DNA from: Calliopum simillimum
Lineage: Eukaryota; Arthropoda; Insecta; Diptera; Lauxaniidae
Direction of reading: 5' to 3'
Assembly (NCBI GenBank): GCA_951812925.1
Contig: OX638368.1
Coordinates: forward strand, 126,751,309 to 126,815,308
DNA length: 64,000 nucleotides
Shown: positions 34,701 to 41,133 of the stretch, in pieces
How positions within the stretch are numbered: position 1 is the first letter of the stretch
How the letters are laid out: each line of letters starts with the position of its first letter
The notes under the pieces: model-generated
Database searches by the model: none
What the model saw: the letters and a program-made list of their open reading frames with translations, nothing else
What the model was told of the DNA's origin: nothing
Made by a program: the position numbers and the translations under genes

Positions 34701-37440
34701 GAAAATGTTTCTGCAACACAAAAGGCATTGTGGGTGATCATTGTGAAAAGTGTGATTCACAAAATCACTATCACGGTGATCCTCTCAAATCATCCTGCTA
34801 TTATGAATTGACCATCGACTATCAGTTTACGTTTAATCTGTCAAAGAAGGAAGATCGACATTTTACTCAAATAAATTTTCGTAATTCACCATTGAAAGGA
34901 GACATCGATGCTGATTTTACCATCACTTGCAGTGTTCCTGCAAAAATGGACATATCGGTTAAGCGTGCCGGTTCGCCAGAGAAAATCATTTTCACTGGAA
35001 TTAATTGCTCAACATTTCGTCATAGATTTCCAAAGACGGAATTTAATTTTGGCAACTCTGCCGAGGACAATAGTTCGCTGACAACTTTTTATGTATTCGT
35101 ACATGATTTTCAGCCACCGATTTGGATTCAAATAGCATTTTCGCAATATCCAAAGTTAAATCTTCAACAATTCTTTATAACATTTTCTACGTGCTTCCTA
35201 TTGTTGTTACTCATGGCTGCTATCTTATGGAAGATTAAACAAAAATATGATATGTTCAGACGACGTCAACGTTTGTTTGTCGAAATGGAACAGATGGCAA
35301 GTCGTCCGTTCTCACAGGTATCGTACTCAGTGTATAGATGTGGCTGTACGAATGTTTGTTAAAATGCTAGAATTTTTTTGAATTTCAGGTCTTGGTTGAA
35401 ATAGAACAGCGTGAAAATATTGATCTGACGCAAACCATGGAAGGTGTAACGCACATTTCAAAGAAACGCAAAAAGGTGAGAACTCTTTATTTTTCTTAAA
35501 TAAACACATTCTAACTTGGGTTAACTCTTAACAGGATTGTCCTAGTCCAATTGCATTAGAGCCATGTAATGGAAATCGTGCCGCTGTGTTATCACTTCTA
35601 GTCAGGCTGCCAACAGGTAATAAAAATATTACAATAAGTTGATTGTGAATAAATTCGCTTGTTCATTCTCGCCTAGAATTTCTGCGACAAATTTGATGGC
35701 ATTTACCTTACCTCTTTAAGCATAGAACTTCACAATGTTTGCTTGTATGCCTATTAGCAGATACATTTTCTTTGGTCTTATGCATCTAATTTTAATGAAA
35801 ACAAAACTACAGCCCTACCATTTCACTTTACTTGTCAAGACGTCTATAAAGTTTACTTGAAGCAAAAACGTTTCCCTGTCGGAATAGGGATTGTTGTCTG
35901 AATACGCACTCAATTTGAGCAAATCAAAAATTTATTTAAACTAGTATCGCCGGTGGCCAAATTTGGGTTACACTTTTGCCTGACAGAATTCAATAATAGT
36001 AGTAACCTTTTTTTGGATGCAGAGGGCTTGGTGCATATCCAAACCGAATTACATTAAATTTTTTTTAGTACTTTAGCTGTGGTAGCCTATTTTCTTTTGG
36101 GAGCGCGGCACCTCCTACTTAAAAAAAAAAAATTGTTGTTCCTTTGAAATTTCTCCATCCAATCTATTTTCTCTTTAGGGGCATGACACCGCACACATAT
36201 AAATTTTACATTAGTTATCTTCCTCAGGGCTTAGTCCACCTCTACACCAAATTTCATAAGAATCGGTATTACAGTTCAGCCGTGTCAGAGTATTTTTAAA
36301 GAGCATGCCCGTTATTAAAACAAACGCTAAAACAACTACACAGTAATAGGCAAAGACCCTCTGCGACAGTGTGAAAAAATTTTGCCGACGCGATTGCATA
36401 TCCAAAAGTAATATCGGTAAAAGCATCGAAAAACATCTAAAATATCAGCAAAAGTACAGAAGTATCGAAAAACATCCAAAATATCAGTAAAAGACCAAAA
36501 GTATCGAAAAACATAAAAAATATCGGTAAAAGTTTAAAAGTATCGAAAAGCGTTAATAATATCGTTAAAAATATCGAAAAGTCTAAAATATCTGTAAAAG
36601 TCCGAAAATATCGAAAAACATCCAAAATCTATATATTAATACGTTAGACAAAAACTTGTCCATCTTTTTTTACTATGTTAGAAACAGAGTACGACTTTCA
36701 ATTATTCACCATTAGAAAGGTATTTGTGTGTAAATGTGCACAAAGTTAAAATTATGTTAATATTTTGACTTTAAGCCAGGTCAAATTATATACAAATTTT
36801 TCAATATTAACAACAACAAAATACACGGTCACACAGAGCTGAAAAAGGATATAGCACAAAGAGAAAGACAAAAAGCATAGAACTGATTTCATGTTTTTTG
36901 TTTTGTTCATATTTCGTTTGAATTATACCAGGGATGATAAATGAGCTTTTCAATTCCGTACCAAATAGCAAAAAAAAAAGTACTAAGTGTCCAAAAAGAA
37001 CCAAAATTATTAAATACATTTGACCACTGGGCGATTCTAAGTAGCATCAGTAAAAGTCGAAAAAGATCGGCAAAAGTCAAAAAGTATCGAAAAACTTCTA
37101 GAATATTGTGCTCAATGTACTAATATACATTTTCTTCAAGCGGATTTTTTTTTTTTTTTTTTTCATGTGAACCGTGTGGCTTTTTTCAAAATAGTCTATT
37201 CATTCCAGTAAAGTTATGATGTTGATATTTAAAGTTTCTTCATATTGCTTATATCTAATTAATTGTTCTTTATTCTTGTGAGCAGGTGGCCTTCCACATG
37301 CACCATCTGGCCAAGCGGCTGGTCTAGCTGTAGCGAGCGCTTTAGTTACGTTGGGAAATCCAAGACGACCTTCAATAGAACATCCTAAAGAGCCAAAATC
37401 GAAGCGAAAGCAGAGTCAACATCCTGATAGTTGTACATAA
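16443..37440 (+). CDS. dsd: Attractin orthologue (distracted), nine coding exons
   Basis: Coding exons are 16443-16726, 30929-31165, 31242-31399, 31530-31677, 32444-33412, 33526-35317, 35389-35475, 35535-35616 and 37286-37440. They total 3912 bases, 1303 residues plus TAA, and every intron is GT-AG and in phase. Domain order: hydrophobic signal segment (34-48, likely cleavage near 55), EGF (58-90), CUB (90-221), EGF pair (221-288), six-blade kelch (about 294-628), PSI/cysteine-rich repeats (628-926), two laminin EGFs (927-1023), membrane-proximal domain, transmembrane helix (about 1147-1171) and a 132-residue tail. The tail keeps the attractin signatures MASRPF, ALEPC-x-GN-x-AAVLS and GLAVASALV. 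This order is diagnostic of the attractin family, type I cell-surface proteins; the vertebrate member is linked to melanocortin signalling and ubiquitin-dependent turnover. The C-type lectin domain between the PSI repeats of vertebrate attractin is missing, which explains the shorter length. The start is the first in-frame ATG after a TAA at 16350 and has a fly-like AAAAATG context. The orthology call is firm; the function in this species is inferred. Confidence 0.95.
16727..17980 (+). other. dsd intron 1, proximal part
   Basis: Intronic AT-rich DNA. From about 17770 to 17975 it carries degenerate units built on TATCGAAAA and TATTGAAAA, related to the 39-bp repeats in intron 8 and to the foldback element at 25684-27245. 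Nothing coding is supported. Confidence 0.5.
17985..19180 (-). pseudogene. Non-LTR retrotransposon remnant with reverse transcriptase
   Basis: The - strand at 18837-19175 encodes a reverse-transcriptase palm segment (IYTDFSKAFDKVCHDVL, then SSGVPQDCVLGP, the conserved G-V-P-Q motif of Jockey/CR1-like elements). At 18447-18662 it encodes the thumb region (ANFTFIEHI-like, LRNSSD). The reading frame is broken between them and the YADD box is lost. The 3' end at about 17985 finishes in an AAATAAACAT-type simple tail. It lies inside dsd intron 1 in antisense orientation. A second 3' end of the same family is at 19685-19950. Confidence 0.75.
19685..19950 (-). mobile_element. Truncated 3' end of the same non-LTR family
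   Basis: Compared with 17985-18245 this stretch shares the same ordered blocks: TTATTTCAGTC, TTCTTACAGA, and a GCTCATT-AGAGCA-AATT-GT-CTATG block about 215 bp further on. It is therefore a second, 5'-truncated antisense copy, with a slightly different tail. No coding sequence remains. Confidence 0.65.
19950..22030. other. dsd intron 1, AT-rich and hAT-like subterminal repeats
   Basis: No gene is supported. Between 21500 and 21985 the motif AAGCGCTT/AAGCACTT recurs in both orientations at least eight times, a pattern seen in hAT-type subterminal regions. A tRNA B-box-like string (GAGTTCGAACCC) lies near 21606-21617 but no A-box at the right distance is convincing. Confidence 0.35.
22034..22628. 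repeat. Inverted-repeat element with about 60-bp arms
   Basis: Left arm 22034-22095 (starts TATGAAGCAATCCACGCCAA) pairs with right arm about 22561-22628 (ends TTGGCGTGGATTGCTTCATA) with a few mismatches. The interior is a homopolymer-rich 460 bp without coding capacity. It is a MITE or foldback-type insertion in dsd intron 1; no clear target duplication. Confidence 0.6.
23311..24356. mobile_element. Candidate non-autonomous DNA transposon with ACTAGT subterminal repeats
   Basis: The ends carry the inverted core ATCCCTGC (left 23312 region, right 24345-24356). Within about 220 bp of the left end and 80 bp of the right end, (A)CTAGT occurs repeatedly in both orientations. The centre is AT-rich and non-coding. 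Short terminal repeats with clustered subterminal hexamers resemble hAT MITEs. I could not find a target-site duplication, so the borders are approximate. Confidence 0.4.
25049..25660 (-). pseudogene. Mariner-family transposase fragment
   Basis: Reading the - strand gives KDPRLTLVMIADNLGL, then RVRFAQYLLNKV, then IVTDGEAWLYKYDSETRQQ and a WSP segment. These are the helix-turn-helix linker and first catalytic region of a mariner-type transposase (VTGDE in intact relatives; here TDGE). Several stops and frame changes break it, and the C-terminal catalytic part is absent. The upstream stretch near 25605-25640 has the CTGTCTGTCTG string common at mariner-like ends. It lies antisense within dsd intron 1, next to the foldback element. 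Confidence 0.65.
25684..27245. mobile_element. Foldback-like element: 1.5-kb inverted repeat with internal tandem repeats
   Basis: Two arms, about 25684-26440 and 26465-27245, are reverse complements of one another with indels. Matched landmarks: GGAATAAGTCC (25697) with GGACTTATTCC (27228); TTTATAATAAATTA (25898) with its complement (26871); CCCTCGCCGATTT (26063) with AAATCGGCGAGGG (26744). The inner halves consist of degenerate units of about 40 bp built on TCGAAAAAGTC and its complement. Long inverted arms with internal short tandem repeats are the hallmark of Foldback elements. It lies in dsd intron 1 and has no coding sequence. Exact ends and target duplication were not resolved. Confidence 0.65.
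27250..28200. other. Intronic AT-rich DNA
   Basis: Nothing coding is supported. A TAAATAAATAAATAAATAAA tract at about 27990-28012 followed by A(9) looks like a non-LTR 3' tail in + orientation, but the body before it is not recognisable. Confidence 0.35.
28310..28800 (+). pseudogene. RTE-type non-LTR reverse transcriptase C-terminal remnant
   Basis: The + strand gives NEDIENVDSFMNIGSIICKDGG, broken here as NVDSFMNIGSIICKDGG, then SNVKSVLLNGCET (intact relatives SVLLYGCETW), MNKLQVFVNKCLSRILN, and after a frameshift RQAHKWNSQSSR (relatives RQALEWNPQGSR). This ordered set is the thumb and C-terminal tail of RTE-class ORF2 proteins, and the same family occurs at 7500-9260. Stops and frameshifts show it is dead. 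It is the sense-oriented TE remnant of dsd intron 1. Confidence 0.7.
28975..29100 (-). repeat. tRNA-derived SINE-like sequence, copy 1
   Basis: On the - strand: an A-box-like GGCTGAGTTGC, about 35 bases later a B-box-like GGTTCAAATCTC, then AT-rich DNA ending near GTGTGTAAACT. Order and spacing match an RNA polymerase III promoter of a tRNA-derived SINE. A second copy with the same tail lies at 48270-48378. Confidence 0.45.
29139..29178. repeat. Left flank repeat unit interrupted by mariner
   Basis: Begins GCTGATTTGGATTTAACTAC and continues with GTTTCGTGAGTG. Related units recur at 30399-30448 and 30449-30495, and in inverted form at about 30515-30570. The mariner at 29182-30372 therefore sits inside or beside a pre-existing array of units of about 50 bp. 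Confidence 0.5.
29182..30372 (+). mobile_element. Mariner element of the D,D41D type, full length
   Basis: Terminal inverted repeats: left GGGACGCTACAAAAGT (29184-29199), right complement GAGCGCTACAAAAGT (30357-30371), flanked by TA at 29180-29181 and 30373-30374. The 1191-bp element holds a single transposase gene. It is a nearly intact D,D41D (rosa-type) copy inside dsd intron 1 in sense orientation and is clearly the youngest transposon recognisable in that intron. Confidence 0.85.
29280..30284 (+). pseudogene. D,D41D mariner transposase with one nonsense codon
   Basis: The reading frame from ATG 29280 runs to TAA 30282-30284, 335 codons, interrupted only by TAG at 30090-30092 where relatives have Trp (DYFLWG). 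Motifs seen: N-terminal helix-turn-helix, catalytic FSDEAHF, QQDGATSHTA and DLTPLDYFL. Between the second and third catalytic Asp there are 41 residues, the spacing of the rosa-type group. From knowledge of the family, a segment of about 16 residues after IIGPY seems to be missing, so the copy may already have been defective before the stop arose. ATG 29244 would add a leader inside the 5' untranslated part; 29280 gives the family's usual start. Confidence 0.85.
30375..30928. repeat. Repeat array with an inverted copy, then plain intron
   Basis: From 30390 to 30500 two direct units begin GCTGATTTGAG and GCTGATTCGGA; from about 30515 to 30570 the same sequence runs in inverted orientation (AATCCAAATCAGC then GAAACGTAGTTAAAAC). 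The remainder to 30928 is AT-rich intron ending in the polypyrimidine tract and CAG acceptor of dsd exon 2. Confidence 0.5.
30929..31165 (+). CDS. dsd: dsd exon 2: first part of CUB domain
   Basis: Residues 95-174. The acceptor TTTTTCAG/A completes an Arg codon begun in exon 1. The segment contains the attractin-type CUB motifs KCSWLID and ATECGWDHLYIYDGDS. The donor is CAG/GTATGA at 31165/31166. Reading on past the donor reaches a stop within nine codons, which supports the splice. Confidence 0.95.
31242..31399 (+). CDS. dsd: dsd exon 3: second part of CUB domain
   Basis: Residues 174-227. Begins after TTCAG at 31241 and encodes the CUB end, LLHFFSDDAYNMSGFNISY, then the Cys that opens the EGF segment. 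The intron before it is 76 bp and the donor is G/GTACGT. The frame is closed upstream, so the exon is supported by homology and splice phase rather than by an ORF. Confidence 0.94.
31530..31677 (+). CDS. dsd: dsd exon 4: EGF-like pair
   Basis: Residues 227-276. Encodes DCSGHGECKEGECQC followed by the second cysteine cluster (ACPYNCWHDKGQGVC). The acceptor is CTCAG at 31529; the donor is AG/GTTCGT, a weaker but still GT donor. The following intron (31678-32443) carries the 21-bp minisatellite. Confidence 0.93.
31866..32220 (+). repeat. 21-bp minisatellite in dsd intron 4
   Basis: About 16 tandem copies of a 21-bp unit, GTTTATTTTGATTTGGAAAA with small variations, some interrupted by T-runs. 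Translation gives a heptad-like artefact; there is no exon here. The array makes up nearly half of the 766-bp intron. Confidence 0.9.
32444..33412 (+). CDS. dsd: dsd exon 5: EGF end and most kelch blades
   Basis: Residues 276-599. Opens with CECSDNFGGNDC, then successive kelch strands ending in Gly doublets: LLIIGG, IFMYGG, VVIFGH, VFVYGG and MMVFGGNTHNDTS. Acceptor TTATTAG at 32443; donor AG/GTAAAT at 33412/33413. The block NTHNDTSQSYGAKC is a strong attractin-family match. Confidence 0.96.
33526..35317 (+). CDS. dsd: dsd exon 6: last kelch blade, PSI repeats, laminin EGF, TM
   Basis: Residues 599-1196, the largest exon. It begins RFGHSS and LYIYGGFN (last kelch blade). Cysteine-rich PSI-type repeats follow, including AYTASFPYGQC, then CNCNGHS and the laminin EGF pair, the IDYQFTFNLS membrane-proximal domain, a helix of about 25 residues, the basic stop-transfer WKIKQK and the juxtamembrane MASRPF. 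No lectin domain lies between the second and third PSI-type repeats. Donor CAG/GTATCG. Retaining intron 6 would end the protein 15 codons later, which I regard as unspliced sequence. Confidence 0.96.
35389..35475 (+). CDS. dsd: dsd exon 7: cytoplasmic tail
   Basis: A phase-0 exon of 29 codons (residues 1197-1225) ending in the basic stretch KKRKK. Acceptor TTTCAG, donor AAG/GTGAGA. It sits between 71-bp and 59-bp introns typical of flies. Its sequence is the least conserved part of the tail; the phase and the flanking exons make it secure. Confidence 0.88.
35535..35616 (+). CDS. dsd: dsd exon 8: conserved tail motif
   Basis: Residues 1226-1253. Encodes PIALEPCNGNRAAVLSLLVR, the best-conserved cytoplasmic block of attractins. 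Acceptor AACAG at 35534 and donor G/GTAATA at 35616/35617. It is followed by a 1669-bp intron loaded with repeats. Confidence 0.94.
36415..36627 (+). repeat. 39-bp tandem array, left half
   Basis: Units of 39 bp (with 29-bp variants) of the form GTAAAAG-10 nt-TATCGAAAAACATCCAAAATATCA. Five to six units before a Helitron insertion; the array resumes at 37042. Closely related degenerate units occur at 17770-17975 and in the arms of the foldback element at 25684-27245. Confidence 0.8.
36628..37041 (+). mobile_element. Short non-autonomous Helitron, copy A
   Basis: Begins TCTATATATTAATACG after an A and ends GGGCGATTCTAAG before TA. It is homologous over its whole length to copy B at 48405-48802, which keeps the canonical CTAG end and hairpin; here the hairpin is reduced to TTTGACC and CTAG has gained one A. 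It splits a 39-bp repeat unit exactly between A and T, the Helitron target rule. Confidence 0.75.
37042..37110 (+). repeat. 39-bp tandem array, right half
   Basis: Resumes with TA-GC-ATCAGTAAAAGTCG and continues with TCGGCAAAAGTC and TATCGAAAAACTTC. Joining it to 36627 restores a normal unit apart from a two-base insertion, confirming that the Helitron entered the array. Confidence 0.7.
37286..37440 (+). CDS. dsd: dsd exon 9: C-terminus and stop
   Basis: Residues 1253-1303 and TAA. Begins GLPHAPSGQAAGLAVASALV, which joins in phase to exon 8 and matches the conserved attractin tail, then a basic Lys/Arg-rich stretch and a terminal DSCT. Acceptor GAGCAG at 37285. Confidence 0.95.
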
Positions 37441-38140
37441 TATATATTGTAAACATAATAACGTCGCGATACCCTTTTATATAATTATATATACATAAAT
37501 GTAGAAAAAATATTTATAACACATACAAATTGTTTACTCCTAACACTTAATAATGAAAAAGCGATGCATGAAGGAAGCAAAAGATAAAAAAATCTTATAT
37601 ACGCCGACATTCATTATTAACAAATACATACTACATACACCATTATGTTTATTTATAACAAAATTAATATTATATACATATGTATTAGACTTTAGATGGC
37701 AGCTTACATGAAATAAGAAATGAAAAATGCAAATTATGAAAGACAAATTTTAAAGAAGACATTTAAAGCTCCTTATACAATATGATGAAACTAAGTTTTG
37801 AATTTTAATTAAGTTTTGACTGTTTTTTTTAACGTGTTCATATATAAAATTAAATGCATACATAACAAAACTTATTATTTCTTCCATAGTTAGAAAATAT
37901 CTGACGCGAATGGGAACTCATATTAATATTACTAATTTATTGTTTTATATTTCTTTAAAAAGAATACGAAGTCTTTTTTAAGCACATATTATATTTTAAA
38001 ATTTTATCTAGGTTTTGGTTTAAAAATTTTTAATTTTTAGCAAGAAAAGCCTGTGTATTCCAATTATATAGTATAAATGTAAATTCAACATTTGCCCAAT
38101 ATTTATTTTTTTTTTTATTGGAATAAATTTTAAAAAAAAA
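37441..38140 (+). other. dsd: Presumed dsd 3' untranslated region
   Basis: AT-rich sequence after the stop without recognisable repeats. Candidate poly(A) signals are ATTAAA at 37849-37854 and AATAAA at 38122-38127. The actual cleavage site cannot be fixed from sequence alone, and later signals exist further downstream. Confidence 0.35.
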
Positions 38141-38944
38141 TCCGAACTTGTTGACATTAAACTTGAACAGTGTAGTAGTGTGGATAATAAGATCAAAAAG
38201 ATTCCACATCTTAAATACTCCTGGGATTAGTGCTAAATGTGAAATCATTTAAATCTTATTAAACTGCTGAAATGGAAAAGAAAATACTTCACAAAATATG
38301 TATGTTTTTCCCACTTATTCACCCCTATTCCCAATTGTCATTTCTATTCTGATTTTGAGCCATTTTAGTTTTTGACGTCGTGTCGTTTTTAAACGTGAAG
38401 TCTGGAAATATATTGTGATTGCTTCGTTTTCCTAACCTCTCAATAAGCACTCCTCGTCGTTTCAATATATTTCCGGACCCGAAATTTAATCAACTAACAG
38501 AGAACATTTTGTACATCATTATATTTAAAGATTATTGTGGCTAAGAACTTCAGCCTTTTTCTGTACTTTACTATCTAAATTTGTGATCTTAACGTATGTG
38601 CCAGTTTGTGGGCTTTATTCACATGACCATTTCAAAAAATATTAATCTTTAAAACTGAATATATCGAATTTCATGCGAAAATGTACAAAAATGTTTTCTT
38701 TTTACTTTATAAAAGGCTAAATCACGATTAAATTTATTAATAAAAACAATAATTTAAATTTTACTGCTTTCGCGCCGACCCGGAAAAATTAAATTTATCT
38801 TAAAACTCTTTTTTGAAATAAATAAAACTCAATTCCTAATTCTAAGGAGATTTCACATATTTTCTGATCTTAATCTTGCACTACTTAAATGTTAAATTTT
38901 CATTGCCTATAGTAGAAACAAAATTTTTCAATATACGTACATAT
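38141..38944. other. Unassigned DNA downstream of dsd
   Basis: AT-rich, no gene. A diverged inverted pair, GTGAAGTCTGGAAATATATTG (38394-38414, minus its first base) and CAATATATTTCCGGAC (38463-38478), forms a small hairpin. Confidence 0.35.
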
Positions 38945-39393
38945 GAGGGGTATAGAAGCAAAGGCGACAATCTCCATTTTTTTCATGAATGCATCTAACA
39001 ATGCCATCTAATTGCATTTGATATAAGCTTGTGATCAGTAAAATTTCCAATACCAAATACGTCTCTATCCAATATATATCTAAGGTTGAAAACTGCCAAT
39101 CAAAACAAAGGCAGCAATCTCCATTGGAGATGTAGCAGTTTGATTATTACAAACCCAACAATTTCGACTTGATTGAAACAAACATGACAATCTCCAAATT
39201 TCTTATCGAATTTGTTCATAAACCCCTTTGAGGATTTAGTTCAAACTTGGTTTACATCCTCATCTAACACTATTCTACAGAATTGCAAAACATACAGTAT
39301 ACAAAATTCGTGTATCTTCAGAGATACACGTTTTTGTCAGTTTTCACCAAATTGAAAAAAGTGGAGATTGTCGCCTTTGCTTCTATGCCCCTC
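38945..39393. mobile_element. MITE with 31-bp terminal inverted repeats
   Basis: Left end GAGGGGTATAGAAGCAAAGG continuing CGACAATCTCC (38945-38975); right end is its reverse complement with one mismatch (39363-39393). AT-containing flanks (ACATAT/ATATAT) leave the target duplication ambiguous. Internal strings CAATCTCCA occur three more times. 449 bp, non-coding, downstream of dsd. Confidence 0.8.
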
Positions 39394-40060
39394 ATATATG
39401 TATTTCTATATTTGTTAACTATTTTCATCTTGTTTTAAGGGTCAATTTAAAAGTGGGAAAATTTTTTAGTATGTGTCTATATTATATCGTATGTTTTTTA
39501 ATCGAAAAGCAACTTATCTAGAAGTTGTGTATTATTTTAAAGTGGTAAAAAATTTAAGATTTGATTTGATATTTAGTTTTGTTATTTTAATTTTAAAGCA
39601 TGCATGCATTTTTATAATTAAGCGTCCTGTTTTTTAAGTATCTAACTCAAATTAACTTTCAGTTTAAGGTTTTCAGTTTTGAGCATTGCTTTATTACTAC
39701 ATTTCATTTAAAAATTTTATAATAATATATTTAATAACAAATATTAATTATCAAAAGTTAACTTAACTAATAAACAAAAATTTTATTATCATCGCAAAAT
39801 CAATTTATAAAAAAAAGTTTAGTAATCAGTAACGCTCATATCTGTTTCCAAGAAGAATCAAGTAGCCATTTATTTCAGTATGTGGGAAAAGCAATTTTAA
39901 TTAAATTGTCCTGATGTCCACTTACACTTTGCGAAAAATGCATTCTAATTAGAATTATAGAATTTCAAAAGAACTTCAACTAGTTTTATTGTTTCTTGGA
40001 ATATTTAATGATTTACTTTATCAGATGACTTGTTGGGACGAATTTTTGTAGAAACCAGCT
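39394..40060. other. Unassigned AT-rich DNA
   Basis: I see nothing coding and no complete repeat. Confidence 0.35.
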
Positions 40061-40065
40061 AAAAC

Positions 40066-40445
40066 AATGCAAACTGCATAAAGGTAAACAAAACATTTGG
40101 AAGCCTGGTTTTCGTTACGTTTCAAGACCCACCATAGATCTAATTATCATCAGACGAATTTGCCGATATACAAAAGAACTTACAACCATACCATATTTAA
40201 GCTTTAGCATAGATAAGTTGAGAATCACCGCAAAGCAAAAATAAATGAAAAATAAAAACTTTTACATTTGCTTTATTTTCCTTTGCTGTGATTCTCAACA
40301 AATCTATGCTAAAGGTTAAATATAGTATGCTTGTAAGTTCCTTTGAAAGTCGCCAAACTCATCTGATGATAGACCTGTGGTGGGTCTTGGAACGTAATGA
40401 AAACCAGCCTTCCTAATTTTTAGTTTTCCTTAATGCAAATTTTAG
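40066..40445. mobile_element. Palindromic MITE, family P copy 1
   Basis: Arms pair from about 40066/40445 to a centre near 40262. Key ends: GGAAGCCTGGTTTTCGTTAC (40098) and GTAATGAAAACCAGCC (40395-40410). The inner arms share CATCAGACGAATTTG/CAAACTCATCTGATG. A related palindrome with the same end motif is at 57045-57492. No coding sequence. Confidence 0.7.
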
Positions 40446-40912
40446 GAATTTGACATCAATCTTGGACATGTCCCCCAAAATGCTGAGATAAATATTCTTC
40501 TGATCACTATATTGTTTGAGTATAAACATTAATAAAAGTCGGCCCGTTTGTTTCGCTATCTTCAACTTGTCTGTTTAATTATGGTTTTAAGTAAATATCG
40601 TTAATATAAATAACTTCGGTAATTAATGATAAAAGTAATGCTAAAATGAAACATCAACACATTATGTCTTAAACTGAAAGTTAATAAATTTAACACTTAA
40701 CTGTGTCCTTCAATATAGTAGTGGCATAAATCCATTCAAGTAATGTCATAATATGAATAAGCTGACATTTTGTTGAAAATTAATAAAATTGGGCTCTATT
40801 TTCACGGAAAGTTTTCTTGTTGATGTAGAATTGATAACATTAAGTTGAAAAATTATATCGATGAAATCAAGGGTGTCAGCTTAGAACAAAAATTAGCAAA
40901 TTTCGGTTCACC
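40446..40912. other. Unassigned AT-rich DNA
   Basis: Nothing coding or repetitive recognised. Confidence 0.3.
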
Positions 40913-41133
40913 TACAACAACCACAATATTTAAATTTTTTGCAAATATCTCGGAACGACAACACACGAAATTTTTTTTTTTTTTTTTTCTACGCAACCAA
41001 AGTAAAACTACAGCGACTGAAAAACGGATCAACTTTCAGTTCGATTCTTGTGTCTAAGAAAAAAACAATTTTTCATGTGTGTTGTAGTTCCGAGAAATTT
41101 GCAAAATATTTAAATATTGTGGTTGTTTTAACG
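40913..41133. mobile_element. MITE with about 60-bp inverted arms
   Basis: Left arm ACAACCACAATATTTAAAT (40918) through TCTCGGAACGACAACACAC; right arm GTGTGTTGTAGTTCCGAGA through ATTTAAATATTGTGGTTGT (ends about 41129). Separated by about 95 bp with a T(17) tract. Non-coding. Confidence 0.7.

Larger units (their letters stand above)
35617..37285 (+). other. dsd intron 8
   Basis: A 1669-bp intron. 35640-36400 is unassigned repeat-like DNA; 36415-36627 and 37042-37110 are the two halves of a 39-bp tandem array; 36628-37041 is a Helitron. Donor GTAATA, acceptor GAGCAG. No alternative exon is supported. Confidence 0.7.

Noticed and set aside
34149..34811. Long + strand open frame of 220 codons
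   Set aside because: It overlaps dsd exon 6 in another frame; its composition is that of a shadow of cysteine-rich coding sequence.
35318..35362. Read-through of exon 6 into intron 6 giving an alternative C-terminus
   Set aside because: The donor CAG/GTATCG and the next exon restore conserved attractin tail motifs; the read-through peptide has none.
36437..36625. - strand frame with repeated phenylalanine-rich units
   Set aside because: Translation of the 39-bp tandem array.
36415..37110. Regularly spaced repeats resembling a CRISPR array
   Set aside because: Units are contiguous and degenerate with no unique spacers, and the DNA is eukaryotic intron.
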